A stretch of 40,199 nt of DNA, from positions 1-40,199 of the forward strand of contig UQWQ01000010.1 of assembly GCA_900544755.1 (NCBI GenBank), given 5' to 3'. Numbering within the stretch: the stretch's first letter is position 1; every line of letters starts with the position of its first letter. Shown piece by piece: positions 25,979-34,839 of this stretch. The notes under the pieces were generated by a model that was given only the letters and a program-made list of their open reading frames with translations, had not been told where the DNA came from and ran no database searches. The translations under genes were made by a program, and so were the position numbers. The DNA is from an uncultured Collinsella sp. (GTDB lineage: Bacteria; Actinomycetota; Coriobacteriia; Coriobacteriales; Coriobacteriaceae).

Positions 25979-26183
25979 TATACTAACCCGCGGCGAATCT
26001 GCTCCATCGCTTAGGGCCGCTGCGTCTGGACGGCGCGTGATAGGGCTGCCAAAGCGATCGCCAGCGTGCTGAGCAACGTCCTCTCTGTGCGCACCCGTTT
26101 TTGTATGTATTAGCGCACCACCAAGCACGCCCGCGCGGCCGCATGCCGTGCCCATTGCGCGTGCAGATAAGGAACAACAACAT
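25979..26183 (+). promoter_or_regulatory. Helicase promoter element and long 5' leader
   Basis: TATACT (25979-25984) is a good -10 element; the -35 is poor. If used, it gives an untranslated leader of about 190 bases before ATG 26184, which has only a modest ribosome site (AAGGA, 26169-26173). Long structured leaders are a known feature of cold-inducible DEAD-box helicase genes. I see no recognised riboswitch. Confidence 0.4.
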
Positions 26184-28427
<2,244 letters not shown>

Positions 28428-28461
28428 CATACGCATCGCCCGCTAGAGCGAGGTGAACCAA

Positions 28462-28494
28462 GGGCCCCGAGCAACTACGTTCGGGGCCCTTTTG
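28462..28494 (+). terminator. Terminator after the helicase gene
   Basis: GGGCCCCGA (28462-28470) pairs with TCGGGGCCC (28481-28489), followed by TTTTG. It closely resembles the terminator at 9903-9939, including the GGGCCCCG core. Confidence 0.9.
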
Positions 28495-28600
28495 TTTGCC
28501 GTATCCGATCGCTAGTTCAAATGTGATTTCCTCGGGAATGCATCTAGAGGATGCCGTGGGCTTGTTTCCTGCCATGCAGCAATGGGTCCTATGGGGTGCG

Positions 28601-28838
28601 CCGTGCATTTTTTGGAGTATTCTGCAGTTCGAGCTGTCTGCATATGATTCGACGTCGCCAACGGTGGCCTTCGGATATCCCTAGCGAGCGTTCCGAGTCA
28701 GATTTCGCCGTTTTCCGGAGCAGGGGGCGCGTCATTCTCGCCATGTCGGGACTTAGAATGATACGGCGCCCTACAGTTTTGCCCACCCGCGGCGGTGCTG
28801 GCGCGGTCACGTTGCAGAATACTCCGTTTTTTGCACGG
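28601..28838. repeat. MITE-like inverted repeat pair in a gene-poor stretch
   Basis: CCGTGCA-TTTTTT-GGAGTATTCTGCA (28601-28626) recurs as its reverse complement TGCAGAATACTCC-GTTTTTT-GCACGG at 28813-28838, differing mainly in the central T/A run. The 186 bp between show no gene. ATGGGGT occurs 3 bp outside the left repeat (28591-28597) and 6 bp outside the right one (28845-28851), a possible but unequal target duplication. The whole 28495-29053 interval holds no gene I can support. Confidence 0.65.
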
Positions 28839-28876
28839 GCCAGGATGGGGTACCTCAGGAGAACGCGGCGGTATCC

Positions 28877-28912
28877 CGTAAATATATACAATCTGTACCG
28901 TAATTTATACAA
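28877..28912. repeat. AT-rich tandem direct repeat, 22-bp offset
   Basis: CGTAAATATATACAA (28877-28891) and CGTAATTTATACAA (28899-28912) are near-identical direct repeats two helix turns apart, in an AT-rich island unlike the surrounding GC-rich DNA. They could be tandem regulator sites or overlapping -10 elements for the gene at 29054, although about 140 bp of leader would then follow. Confidence 0.45.
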
Positions 28913-29053
28913 AACGAAGAGGCAGACAGCGTAGGGTGGGTGCATTGGGGTGCCTGGCGCACCAAAACGGGGAGCTCCCCCCATGCGCCGTATACTCTGT
29001 CTGAATGTGAAAACGGCTTGACGCGTTGCCAGGCGTAGGGAGAGGGTGCCTCG

Positions 29054-29815
29054 ATGAGCGTATTCGAAATTGTGTTTAGTCCGACGGGTGGAACGCGGAA
29101 GGTGTCTGGCCTTGTGGCCGGGGCGCTGGACAATAATACCGTTACCGTCGATCTGACCGATAGCGGGCTAGATCTCAGCGCTGTCTCGATGACTGAGGAC
29201 GACGTGCCCGTGATCTCTGTGCCGGCGTATGCCGGTAGAATTCCGGCTGTGGTGGCTGACCGGTTGGGCATGGTGCGCGGCAACGGGGCTCGGGCTGTTT
29301 TGGTTTGTGTATACGGAAACCGCGCGTTTGAGGACACGCTCGTAGAGCTGGAGGACGTCGCGAAGCGCGCCGGATTTAGGGTGGTTGCAGCTGTTTCTGC
29401 TATTGCTGAGCATTCCGTTGCTCGTCAGTTTGCTGCTGGGAGACCGGATGCGCAGGATGCGGCGCAGCTCGCAGAGTTTGCGCAGCAAATTCAGCAAAAG
29501 CTGTTGGCTGAGGATGCGTCCGAGCCCTCTATCCCCGGCAATCGTCCTTATAAACAAGCTGGAGGTCGCCGTATGGCACCCGAGGCAACAGAGGAATGCG
29601 TCTCCTGCGGTGCATGCGCCGCGGCGTGTCCCGTTTGTGCTATCGACAAGGGCGACCCCAAGCGAGCAGCTGACGAGGCGTGCATCTCCTGCATGCGCTG
29701 CATCGCCGTATGCCCGCGAGGCGCTCGCAAGCTTGATCCCAACAAGCTATCCGCTGTTTCCCAGATGCTGAGCAAGGCTTGCGTCGTGCGGAAGGAATGC
29801 GAGCTCTTCATCTAA
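29054..29815 (+). CDS. EFR1 family flavodoxin-ferredoxin protein
   Basis: This 253-residue cytoplasmic electron carrier has an N-terminal flavodoxin-like domain (about residues 1-145; FMN-phosphate loop FSPTGGTRKV at 8-17, VPAYAGRIP, VLVCVYGNRAFEDTLVEL). The C-terminal domain carries two 4Fe-4S clusters: C182-x2-C185-x2-C188-x3-C192P and C210-x2-C213-x2-C216-x3-C220P. This architecture is the EFR1 family common in gut anaerobes, whose redox partners are mostly unknown. ATG 29054 follows GGGAGAGGG. It stands alone between the gene-poor stretch and the alpha-glucoside PTS cluster and shows no obvious operon partner. Confidence 0.9.
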   Translation: MSVFEIVFSPTGGTRKVSGLVAGALDNNTVTVDLTDSGLDLSAVSMTEDDVPVISVPAYAGRIPAVVADRLGMVRGNGARAVLVCVYGNRAFEDTLVELEDVAKRAGFRVVAAVSAIAEHSVARQFAAGRPDAQDAAQLAEFAQQIQQKLLAEDASEPSIPGNRPYKQAGGRRMAPEATEECVSCGACAAACPVCAIDKGDPKRAADEACISCMRCIAVCPRGARKLDPNKLSAVSQMLSKACVVRKECELFI

Positions 29816-29833
29816 CGCATGCGAAATTGCTGC

Positions 29834-29881
29834 AAGGAGTGTCCCTGGGTGCCGGCGGGAAAGGAACGTCCCTAAGTGCCG
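29834..29881. repeat. Imperfect 21-bp direct repeat
   Basis: AAGGAGTGTCCCTGGGTGCCG (29834-29854) recurs as AAGGAACGTCCCTAAGTGCCG (29861-29881), 17 of 21 bases identical, 27 bp apart. It lies in the gap after the EFR1 gene. No function is apparent; it may be decayed repeat sequence. Confidence 0.5.
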
Positions 29882-29930
29882 CCTAAATACCGTTTATCGA
29901 AGAAAAAATACCGCTCACCGGTCATAATGA

Positions 29931-29958
29931 TTGTTCTGGCTTTGGGCTTGTCTACAAT
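29931..29958 (+). promoter_or_regulatory. Predicted promoter of the alpha-glucoside PTS cluster
   Basis: TTGTTC (29931-29936), a 16-bp spacer and TACAAT (29953-29958) predict a start near 29965. This gives a leader of about 130 bases before the EIIA gene, containing the RAT-like hairpin. Confidence 0.5.
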
Positions 29959-29983
29959 AACTCCCGTAAAAAGAAATGTGGAA

Positions 29984-30015
29984 GGTTACCGAGTCCCTCG
30001 GACGTGGGCCTAACC
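29984..30015 (+). promoter_or_regulatory. RAT-like antiterminator hairpin in the EIIA leader
   Basis: GGTTA-CCGAG-TCC-CTCGG-ACGTGGGCC-TAACC (29984-30015) folds as two 5-bp stems with an asymmetric internal loop. Its GTTACCG resembles the GTTACTG core of known BglG/LicT targets. Its 3' part (CCTAACCAAA, 30009-30018) can instead pair with TTTGGTTGGG at about 30059-30068 just before the ribosome site. The two folds exclude each other. A LicT-family gene follows, which supports RNA-based control. Confidence 0.45.
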
Positions 30016-30095
30016 AAAGTCTTTGAACGGGTGTGTCTCTATGGATGCATTCGCTTGGTTTTGGTTGGGCTATATTTATGAAGGGACATGCCACC

Positions 30096-30608
30096 ATGGG
30101 TTTCTTTTCTCGCCTTATGGGCGGCTCGGACAAGCAGGCGACTGCGACTTCCGAGTTCGAAATCCTCGCTCCCGTTTCCGGCGAGCTTGTTCATCTAGAA
30201 AATACCAATGATTCCGCTTTTAGCAGCCGTGCCGTGGGCGATGGCGTTGCCGTGGTTCCCCAAGAGGGAACGGTGTGCGCTCCTGTTTCCGGCACCGTCG
30301 CGGCGCTGTTCCCGACTGAGCACGCGCTGGGCATCATGTCCGACGACAGCTCTGCTCAGGTGATGCTGCATATCGGAATCGACACTGTTAAACTTGGGGG
30401 CAAGGGCTTCCATGCGCTTGTTGCTCAGGGTGACCATGTCGACGCGGGCCAGCCCCTCGTCGAGGTCGATTTTGACGCGGTCCGCGCCGCCGGCTTCGAT
30501 CCCACGGTCTTCGTTATTGTGTGCGAGCGTTCGGAGAACTCGACTCTTCGTGAGCACGCTTCCGGCCCTGTTACTGTTAAAGAGCCTGTCGTCTGGCTTT
30601 CCGAGTAA
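30096..30608 (+). CDS. PTS glucose-type EIIA protein
   Basis: This 170-residue soluble EIIA-Glc domain protein relays phosphate from HPr to a sugar-specific EIIB. The phospho-accepting histidine is H92 in VMLHIGIDTVKLGGKGF, and the supporting histidine lies in TEHALGI near residue 77. APVSGELVHLENTNDSAFSSRAVGDG and a beta-rich C-terminus complete the fold. ATG 30096 follows AAGGGA (30081-30086) at a workable distance; upstream in-frame starts at 30033 and 30078 lack a site. Neither PTS permease in this window has its own IIA domain, so it could serve both the EIICB 1 kb downstream and the MurP-like protein at 3403. Confidence 0.93.
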   Translation: MGFFSRLMGGSDKQATATSEFEILAPVSGELVHLENTNDSAFSSRAVGDGVAVVPQEGTVCAPVSGTVAALFPTEHALGIMSDDSSAQVMLHIGIDTVKLGGKGFHALVAQGDHVDAGQPLVEVDFDAVRAAGFDPTVFVIVCERSENSTLREHASGPVTVKEPVVWLSE

Positions 30609-30614
30609 ATTCTT

Positions 30615-31481
30615 GTGGTGGGTACCGTGGTTATCAAGCGAGTTTTCAACAATAACGTCGCAATGGTCACTTCGGACGATGGCTCCGAGCTCATTGTCAT
30701 CGGTCGAGGTCTCTGCTTTGGCCGTCATGCCGGCGACGCTATCGATGAAGCATCGGTCGAAAAGACCTATGCGCTGCAGGAGGGCACTTCTCAGGATTCG
30801 CGCACGATTGACCGCTTGGCACATCTTTTGGAGTCCATCCCCACCGTCAACCTCGTGATTGCCGAGGACATTGTTCAGATGCTCCGTCGAGAGCTCAATG
30901 TTGATATCAACGACAAGATTCTCATTGCTCTCGCAGACCATATCGGCCTTGCTTTGGAGCGCGAGCGCAAGGGCGTCTCCTGCGAGAATCCGTTGCTGCT
31001 CGAGATCCAGCAGTTCTATCGCAAGGAGTATGCGCTTGCGGGCCGTGCGCTGCAGATTATCAAGGAGTATATGGGCATCCAGATGAGCGAAGAAGAGCAG
31101 GGTTTTATTACGCTGCATATCGTCAACGCCACCATGCCGCAACGCTCCGACCGTCTCATCATCTCGGTCCAGCTTGTTCGCGATGTGCTCGCGATTGTTT
31201 CCGAGCGCTATGCTACGACCCTCGATAACACCTCGCTGCCCTATGAGCGCTTCGTTCGCCATCTGCAGTTTTTCGCGCAGCGAGCGCTCGATCCCGCGGC
31301 CGGGCAAATCAATGGCGACGCGCTGTTCCGAATCGATGAAACGGCGTATCCGTGTGCATTCTCGTGCGCGGACGCCATAGCCGCCCACCTGTCGTCTACC
31401 TATAACGTTGTCGTTACCGATGCCGAGAAGAGTTATCTCGCATATCACATTGTTAACCTGCTTGGAGAACCTGGTCTCTAG
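30615..31481 (+). CDS. BglG/LicT family transcription antiterminator
   Basis: The 288-residue product has an N-terminal CAT RNA-binding domain (about residues 5-60: IKRVFNNNVAMV ... LIVIGRGLCFG). Two PTS regulation domains follow: PRD1 (about 70-170, conserved histidine in ALADHIGLALER and the late ITLHIVNA) and PRD2 (about 175-285, RFVRHLQFFAQRAL and YLAYHIVNLL). Such proteins bind RAT hairpins to prevent termination when not phosphorylated by their EII. GTG 30615 is given; GTG 30627, giving a start nearer to IKRVFNNN as in most LicT proteins, is equally possible since the ribosome site is weak. The likely target is the leader at 29984-30015. It lies 6 bp after the EIIA gene. Confidence 0.92.
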   Translation: MVGTVVIKRVFNNNVAMVTSDDGSELIVIGRGLCFGRHAGDAIDEASVEKTYALQEGTSQDSRTIDRLAHLLESIPTVNLVIAEDIVQMLRRELNVDINDKILIALADHIGLALERERKGVSCENPLLLEIQQFYRKEYALAGRALQIIKEYMGIQMSEEEQGFITLHIVNATMPQRSDRLIISVQLVRDVLAIVSERYATTLDNTSLPYERFVRHLQFFAQRALDPAAGQINGDALFRIDETAYPCAFSCADAIAAHLSSTYNVVVTDAEKSYLAYHIVNLLGEPGL

Positions 31482-31580
31482 GCATAACGTGCCCATACAT
31501 CGATTGATATAAGGCAAGGCTTGCGGTCTTGTCCAGGGCACAGCTATCTCAATTTGCGGAAAAGGAAGGGGAGTACCGCT

Positions 31581-33197
31581 ATGACCGCAAAAAAGAAGTT
31601 CAATTTCAAAGCGCCGTTGGAGGTGTTCGCGAAGTCGATCGTTCAGCCGATGATGTATCTCTCGGTTGCCGGCATCCTGCTCATCGTGGGCATCATTCTG
31701 ACCAACAAGACCATCTGCGCCGTGATCCCTGTGCTGGGCTCCGGTCCGTTCCAGCTTGTGGGCGCCGTTGTCTATCAGTCGCTGATGTTTATCATCAACA
31801 ACCTCTCGATTCTGTTCTGCGTGGGCATCGCCGGCGCCATGGCAAAGAAGAACAAGGGCCATGCTTCGCTGATTGCCCTGATGTCGTTCTTCCTGTTCCT
31901 GCAGGCTAACAACATCGTGCTCAACGCCACCGGCTCTCTTGCCGAGGCGAGCGGCATGCTCGGTCTTACCGGAACCGGCCAGAGCACCGTTATGGGCATT
32001 CAGGTGCTCGATACCGGCGTGTTTGGCGGCATCATTCTTGGTTGCATTACCGGTGCCGTGTTCAACAAGTACTCGAACAAGCAGTTCCCCATTGCCCTTT
32101 CGATGTTCTCGGGCGTTCGCTTCCCGTTCCTGATCATGATCATCATCTCCTGGATCATGGGCGCTGGCTTCTGCATCGTTTGGCCTCCGGTTCAGGGCGC
32201 CATCTCCTCCGTTGCCGGCATCATTAAGGAGTCGGGCAACATCGGTCTGTTTATCTACGGCATGCTCAACAAGCTGCTCGTTCCCACCGGCCTGCACCAC
32301 CTCATCTACACCCCGTTCCAGTTCTCCGATGTGGGTGGCACCCTGACGCTGGGTGATCAGGTTATCGCCGGTGCCTACCCCATCCGTGTTGCCGAGATGG
32401 CAATGACGGGCCAGCCCTTCTCCGATAGCACCTACTTCAACAGCTACACCTTCAACAACCTGTGGCCCTACATTGGTATCGGTCTCGCCTTTATCTTCAC
32501 CGCTTACAAGGGGAACAAGGATAAGACCAAGGCCGTTATCATCCCGCTGATCATCACCGCCGTGCTCTCCTGTGTCACCGAGCCCATGGACTTCCTCTTT
32601 GTCTTTGCCGCTCCCGTGCTCTTTGTCGTTCACTCGATTCTTTCCGGTATCTTCCTGGTCCTGCTCAAGGTTCTCTCCGTGCCCGCTTCGACTGCAGGCG
32701 GCATCATCAACATCGTGGTTTCCAACCTGGTCCTCGGTGTCGACAAGACCAACTGGCCGGTTATGCTGGTGCTTGGAGTCGTCAACGCCGCTCTGTACTT
32801 CTTCCTCTTCACCTTCCTTATTAAGAAGCTCAACCTCCACACGCCTGGCCGCGAGGAGGAGTCCGAGCTCGCCGAGTCCGTTGCCGAGGGCGAGGCCGCC
32901 GCGTCTGTCGCGGTGAAGCAGGGCGCTGTTGCCGCAGCTCCCGCAGAGGGCGTCGATGCAGGTATTGCCGACCTGGTCGCAGGTCTTGGCGGCAAGGACA
33001 ACATCGAGGAGCTCGAGAACTGCTTTACGCGTCTTCGCGTGAACGTTAAGAACCCGGACCTCATCGATGAGAACCTCATCAACCATGTGCCCAACAGCGG
33101 CATCAACCGTAACGGCAACAATATCCAGATCATCTTTGGCATGAAGGTCGCCGAGATGCGCGACAAGGTCGAAAACGCAATTGAGAAGGAGCAGTAA
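31581..33197 (+). CDS. PTS EIICB permease, alpha-glucoside/maltose type
   Basis: The 538-residue product has an EIIC membrane domain first (about residues 15-425, about ten helices, with GLHHLIYTPFQF and the conserved TEPMDFLF sugar-site motif). A flexible Ala/Glu/Val linker (about 430-455) and a C-terminal EIIB domain with phospho-Cys481 in ELENCFTRLRVNV follow. It imports and phosphorylates a sugar using phosphate from a separate EIIA. The next gene, 3 bp on, is a GH4 6-phospho-alpha-glucosidase, so the sugar is probably maltose or another alpha-glucoside (isomaltose, trehalulose type). ATG 31581 follows AAGGAAGGGGAG; an in-frame start at 31521 has no good site. Confidence 0.9.
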   Translation: MTAKKKFNFKAPLEVFAKSIVQPMMYLSVAGILLIVGIILTNKTICAVIPVLGSGPFQLVGAVVYQSLMFIINNLSILFCVGIAGAMAKKNKGHASLIALMSFFLFLQANNIVLNATGSLAEASGMLGLTGTGQSTVMGIQVLDTGVFGGIILGCITGAVFNKYSNKQFPIALSMFSGVRFPFLIMIIISWIMGAGFCIVWPPVQGAISSVAGIIKESGNIGLFIYGMLNKLLVPTGLHHLIYTPFQFSDVGGTLTLGDQVIAGAYPIRVAEMAMTGQPFSDSTYFNSYTFNNLWPYIGIGLAFIFTAYKGNKDKTKAVIIPLIITAVLSCVTEPMDFLFVFAAPVLFVVHSILSGIFLVLLKVLSVPASTAGGIINIVVSNLVLGVDKTNWPVMLVLGVVNAALYFFLFTFLIKKLNLHTPGREEESELAESVAEGEAAASVAVKQGAVAAAPAEGVDAGIADLVAGLGGKDNIEELENCFTRLRVNVKNPDLIDENLINHVPNSGINRNGNNIQIIFGMKVAEMRDKVENAIEKEQ

Positions 33198-33200
33198 ACA

Positions 33201-34583
33201 ATGATCATTACTCTGTGTGGTGGCGGATCCACCTTTACCCCCGGCATCGTCAAGTCCATCGCCCTGCGCAAGGACGAGCTCGACGTTGACGAGATTCGTC
33301 TGTACGACATCAACGAGGAGCGCCAGCGCAAGATCGGCGTGCTCGTGGACTGGATTCTGCACGAGGACCTCGGCCTGGACATCAAGCTCACGGTGACCAC
33401 CGACAAGAAGACGGCTTTTACCGACGCGAGCTTCGTGTTTGCCCAGATGCGCGTGGGCGGCTATGCCATGCGCGAGCAGGACGAGAAGATTCCGCTGCGC
33501 CACGGTTGCGTGGGTCAGGAGACTTGCGGTTGCGGCGGCCTTGCCTACGGCATGCGCACCATCTTCCCCATGGTCGAGCTGATCGATGACGTCGAGAAGT
33601 ACGCCAAGAAGGACTACTGGATTCTCAACTACTCCAACCCTGCCGCCATCGTCTCCGAGGGCTGCCGTGTCCTGCGTCCCAACGCTCGCATCATCAACAT
33701 CTGCGACATGCCGATCGCGATCATCGACGTGGTTTGCGCCGCGCTCGATATCGATAAGAAGGATGTCGAGTACGATTACTTTGGTCTCAACCACTTTGGT
33801 TGGTTCACCTCGATCCGCCACAAGGGCGAGGAGGTGCTCCCGCAGCTGCGCGAGTACATCAAGGAGCATGAGATTCTGCTGCCCGACTCCTACCTCAAGG
33901 GCATGGGCTCGCTCATGGCAAAGAAGCCCGAGGAGGCCACTGACGAGCACCCCGAGCAGAACCGCCACACCAAGGGCAGCTGGTACTACGTCTGGAAGGG
34001 CGAGTACGAGATCATGGAGTGCTTCCCGGAGTACCTGCCCAACACGTATCTGAACTACTACCTGCAGCAGAAGGAGTTCGTCGAGCATTCCAACCCCGAG
34101 CGCACCCGTGCTAACGAGGTTGAGGAGACGCGTGAGAAGAACCTCTTCGACGGCATCGACCACTACGAGAAGACGGGCGAGATCGACGAGAGCACGTTCT
34201 ATGCGGGCAGCCACGGCGACTGGATTGCCGATCTGGCTATCGCTCTGAAGAACGACACCAAGCAGCGCTTCCTGGTCATTTGCGAGAACAAGGGCGCTAT
34301 CCCCAACATGCCCTACGACGCTATGGTCGAGCTGCCTGCCTACATTGGCAAGAATGGCCCCGAGGTCATCAGCCGCGACAACATTCCTCTGTTCCAGCAG
34401 GGCCTCATGATGCAGCAGCTGAACTCCGAGAAGCTCGTGGTCGAGGCTACGATCGAGGGTTCTTACGAGAAGGCGCTCAAGGCCTTTACGCTGAACAAGA
34501 CCGTGCCTTCGATGAAGGTCGCCAAGGAGGTTCTCGACGACATGATCGAGGCCAACAAGGGTTACTGGCCCGAGCTTAAGTAA
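33201..34583 (+). CDS. 6-phospho-alpha-glucosidase, glycoside hydrolase family 4
   Basis: This 460-residue NAD+- and Mn2+-dependent enzyme cleaves 6-phospho-alpha-glucosides by a redox-elimination mechanism. The N-terminal Rossmann start is ITLCGGGSTFTPGIVKSI. The metal ligands are C168 in INICDMPIAI and H198 in FGLNHFGW; the CDMP motif is typical of the alpha-specific GlvA/MalH/AglB group rather than beta-specific or galacturonidase members. MRVGGYAMREQDEKIPL and the catalytic-region RTIFPMVE are also present. Length is usual (about 440-460). It follows the PTS permease by 3 bp and must be co-translated. Products are glucose-6-phosphate and glucose or another sugar. Confidence 0.95.
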   Translation: MIITLCGGGSTFTPGIVKSIALRKDELDVDEIRLYDINEERQRKIGVLVDWILHEDLGLDIKLTVTTDKKTAFTDASFVFAQMRVGGYAMREQDEKIPLRHGCVGQETCGCGGLAYGMRTIFPMVELIDDVEKYAKKDYWILNYSNPAAIVSEGCRVLRPNARIINICDMPIAIIDVVCAALDIDKKDVEYDYFGLNHFGWFTSIRHKGEEVLPQLREYIKEHEILLPDSYLKGMGSLMAKKPEEATDEHPEQNRHTKGSWYYVWKGEYEIMECFPEYLPNTYLNYYLQQKEFVEHSNPERTRANEVEETREKNLFDGIDHYEKTGEIDESTFYAGSHGDWIADLAIALKNDTKQRFLVICENKGAIPNMPYDAMVELPAYIGKNGPEVISRDNIPLFQQGLMMQQLNSEKLVVEATIEGSYEKALKAFTLNKTVPSMKVAKEVLDDMIEANKGYWPELK

Positions 34584-34616
34584 AAGCAACAGGGTCGCTG
34601 GCCGCATACCTGGAGC

Positions 34617-34652
34617 AATGCCCCGTCCACGCGATTGCGTGGGCGGGGCATT
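34617..34652. terminator. Hairpin ending the alpha-glucoside PTS cluster
   Basis: AATGCCCCGTCCACGC (34617-34632) pairs with GCGTGGGCGGGGCATT (34637-34652) around GATT: 16 pairs with one G-U. No U-tract follows, so it may act as a pause or mRNA-end-stabilising hairpin as much as a terminator. Confidence 0.7.
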
Positions 34653-34754
34653 GTCACTTGGTAACGCGTTTTATCAAATATGGCATTTATCTGCGGTAAT
34701 GTTCTATTTCACCGCCGAGGGTGACATTTCATACCGCCTGCCGAACTGCGTGGA

Positions 34755-34795
34755 GACCTAACAACTTTTTAGGTCAGTGTGTTGCATGTAGCAAC
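34755..34795. promoter_or_regulatory. Two operator-like inverted repeats before the hydrogenase operon
   Basis: GACCTAA (34755-34761) with TTAGGTC (34769-34775), and GTTGC (34781-34785) with GCAAC (34791-34795), are both perfect inverted repeats 45-85 bp upstream of the flavoprotein ATG. They may bind a redox or metabolite regulator. No regulator gene is adjacent and no clear -35/-10 pair was found. Confidence 0.35.
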
Positions 34796-34839
34796 TTCGC
34801 CCGGCCTCGCCTCCGGGCTGCCATGTGAGAGGGGATTTT

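Noticed and set aside
28551..28984. Open frames of 127 codons (plus, 28551-28934) and 131 codons (minus, 28589-28984) in the gene-poor gap
   Set aside because: They cross the inverted-repeat pair, lack ribosome sites, and have unbiased codon use and no domain.
30195..34607. A 1470-codon open frame on the minus strand
   Set aside because: It is the antisense shadow of five clear plus-strand genes (EIIA, LicT, EIICB, GH4). Biased codon use in GC-rich genes leaves the opposite strand open; the translation has no recognisable domain.
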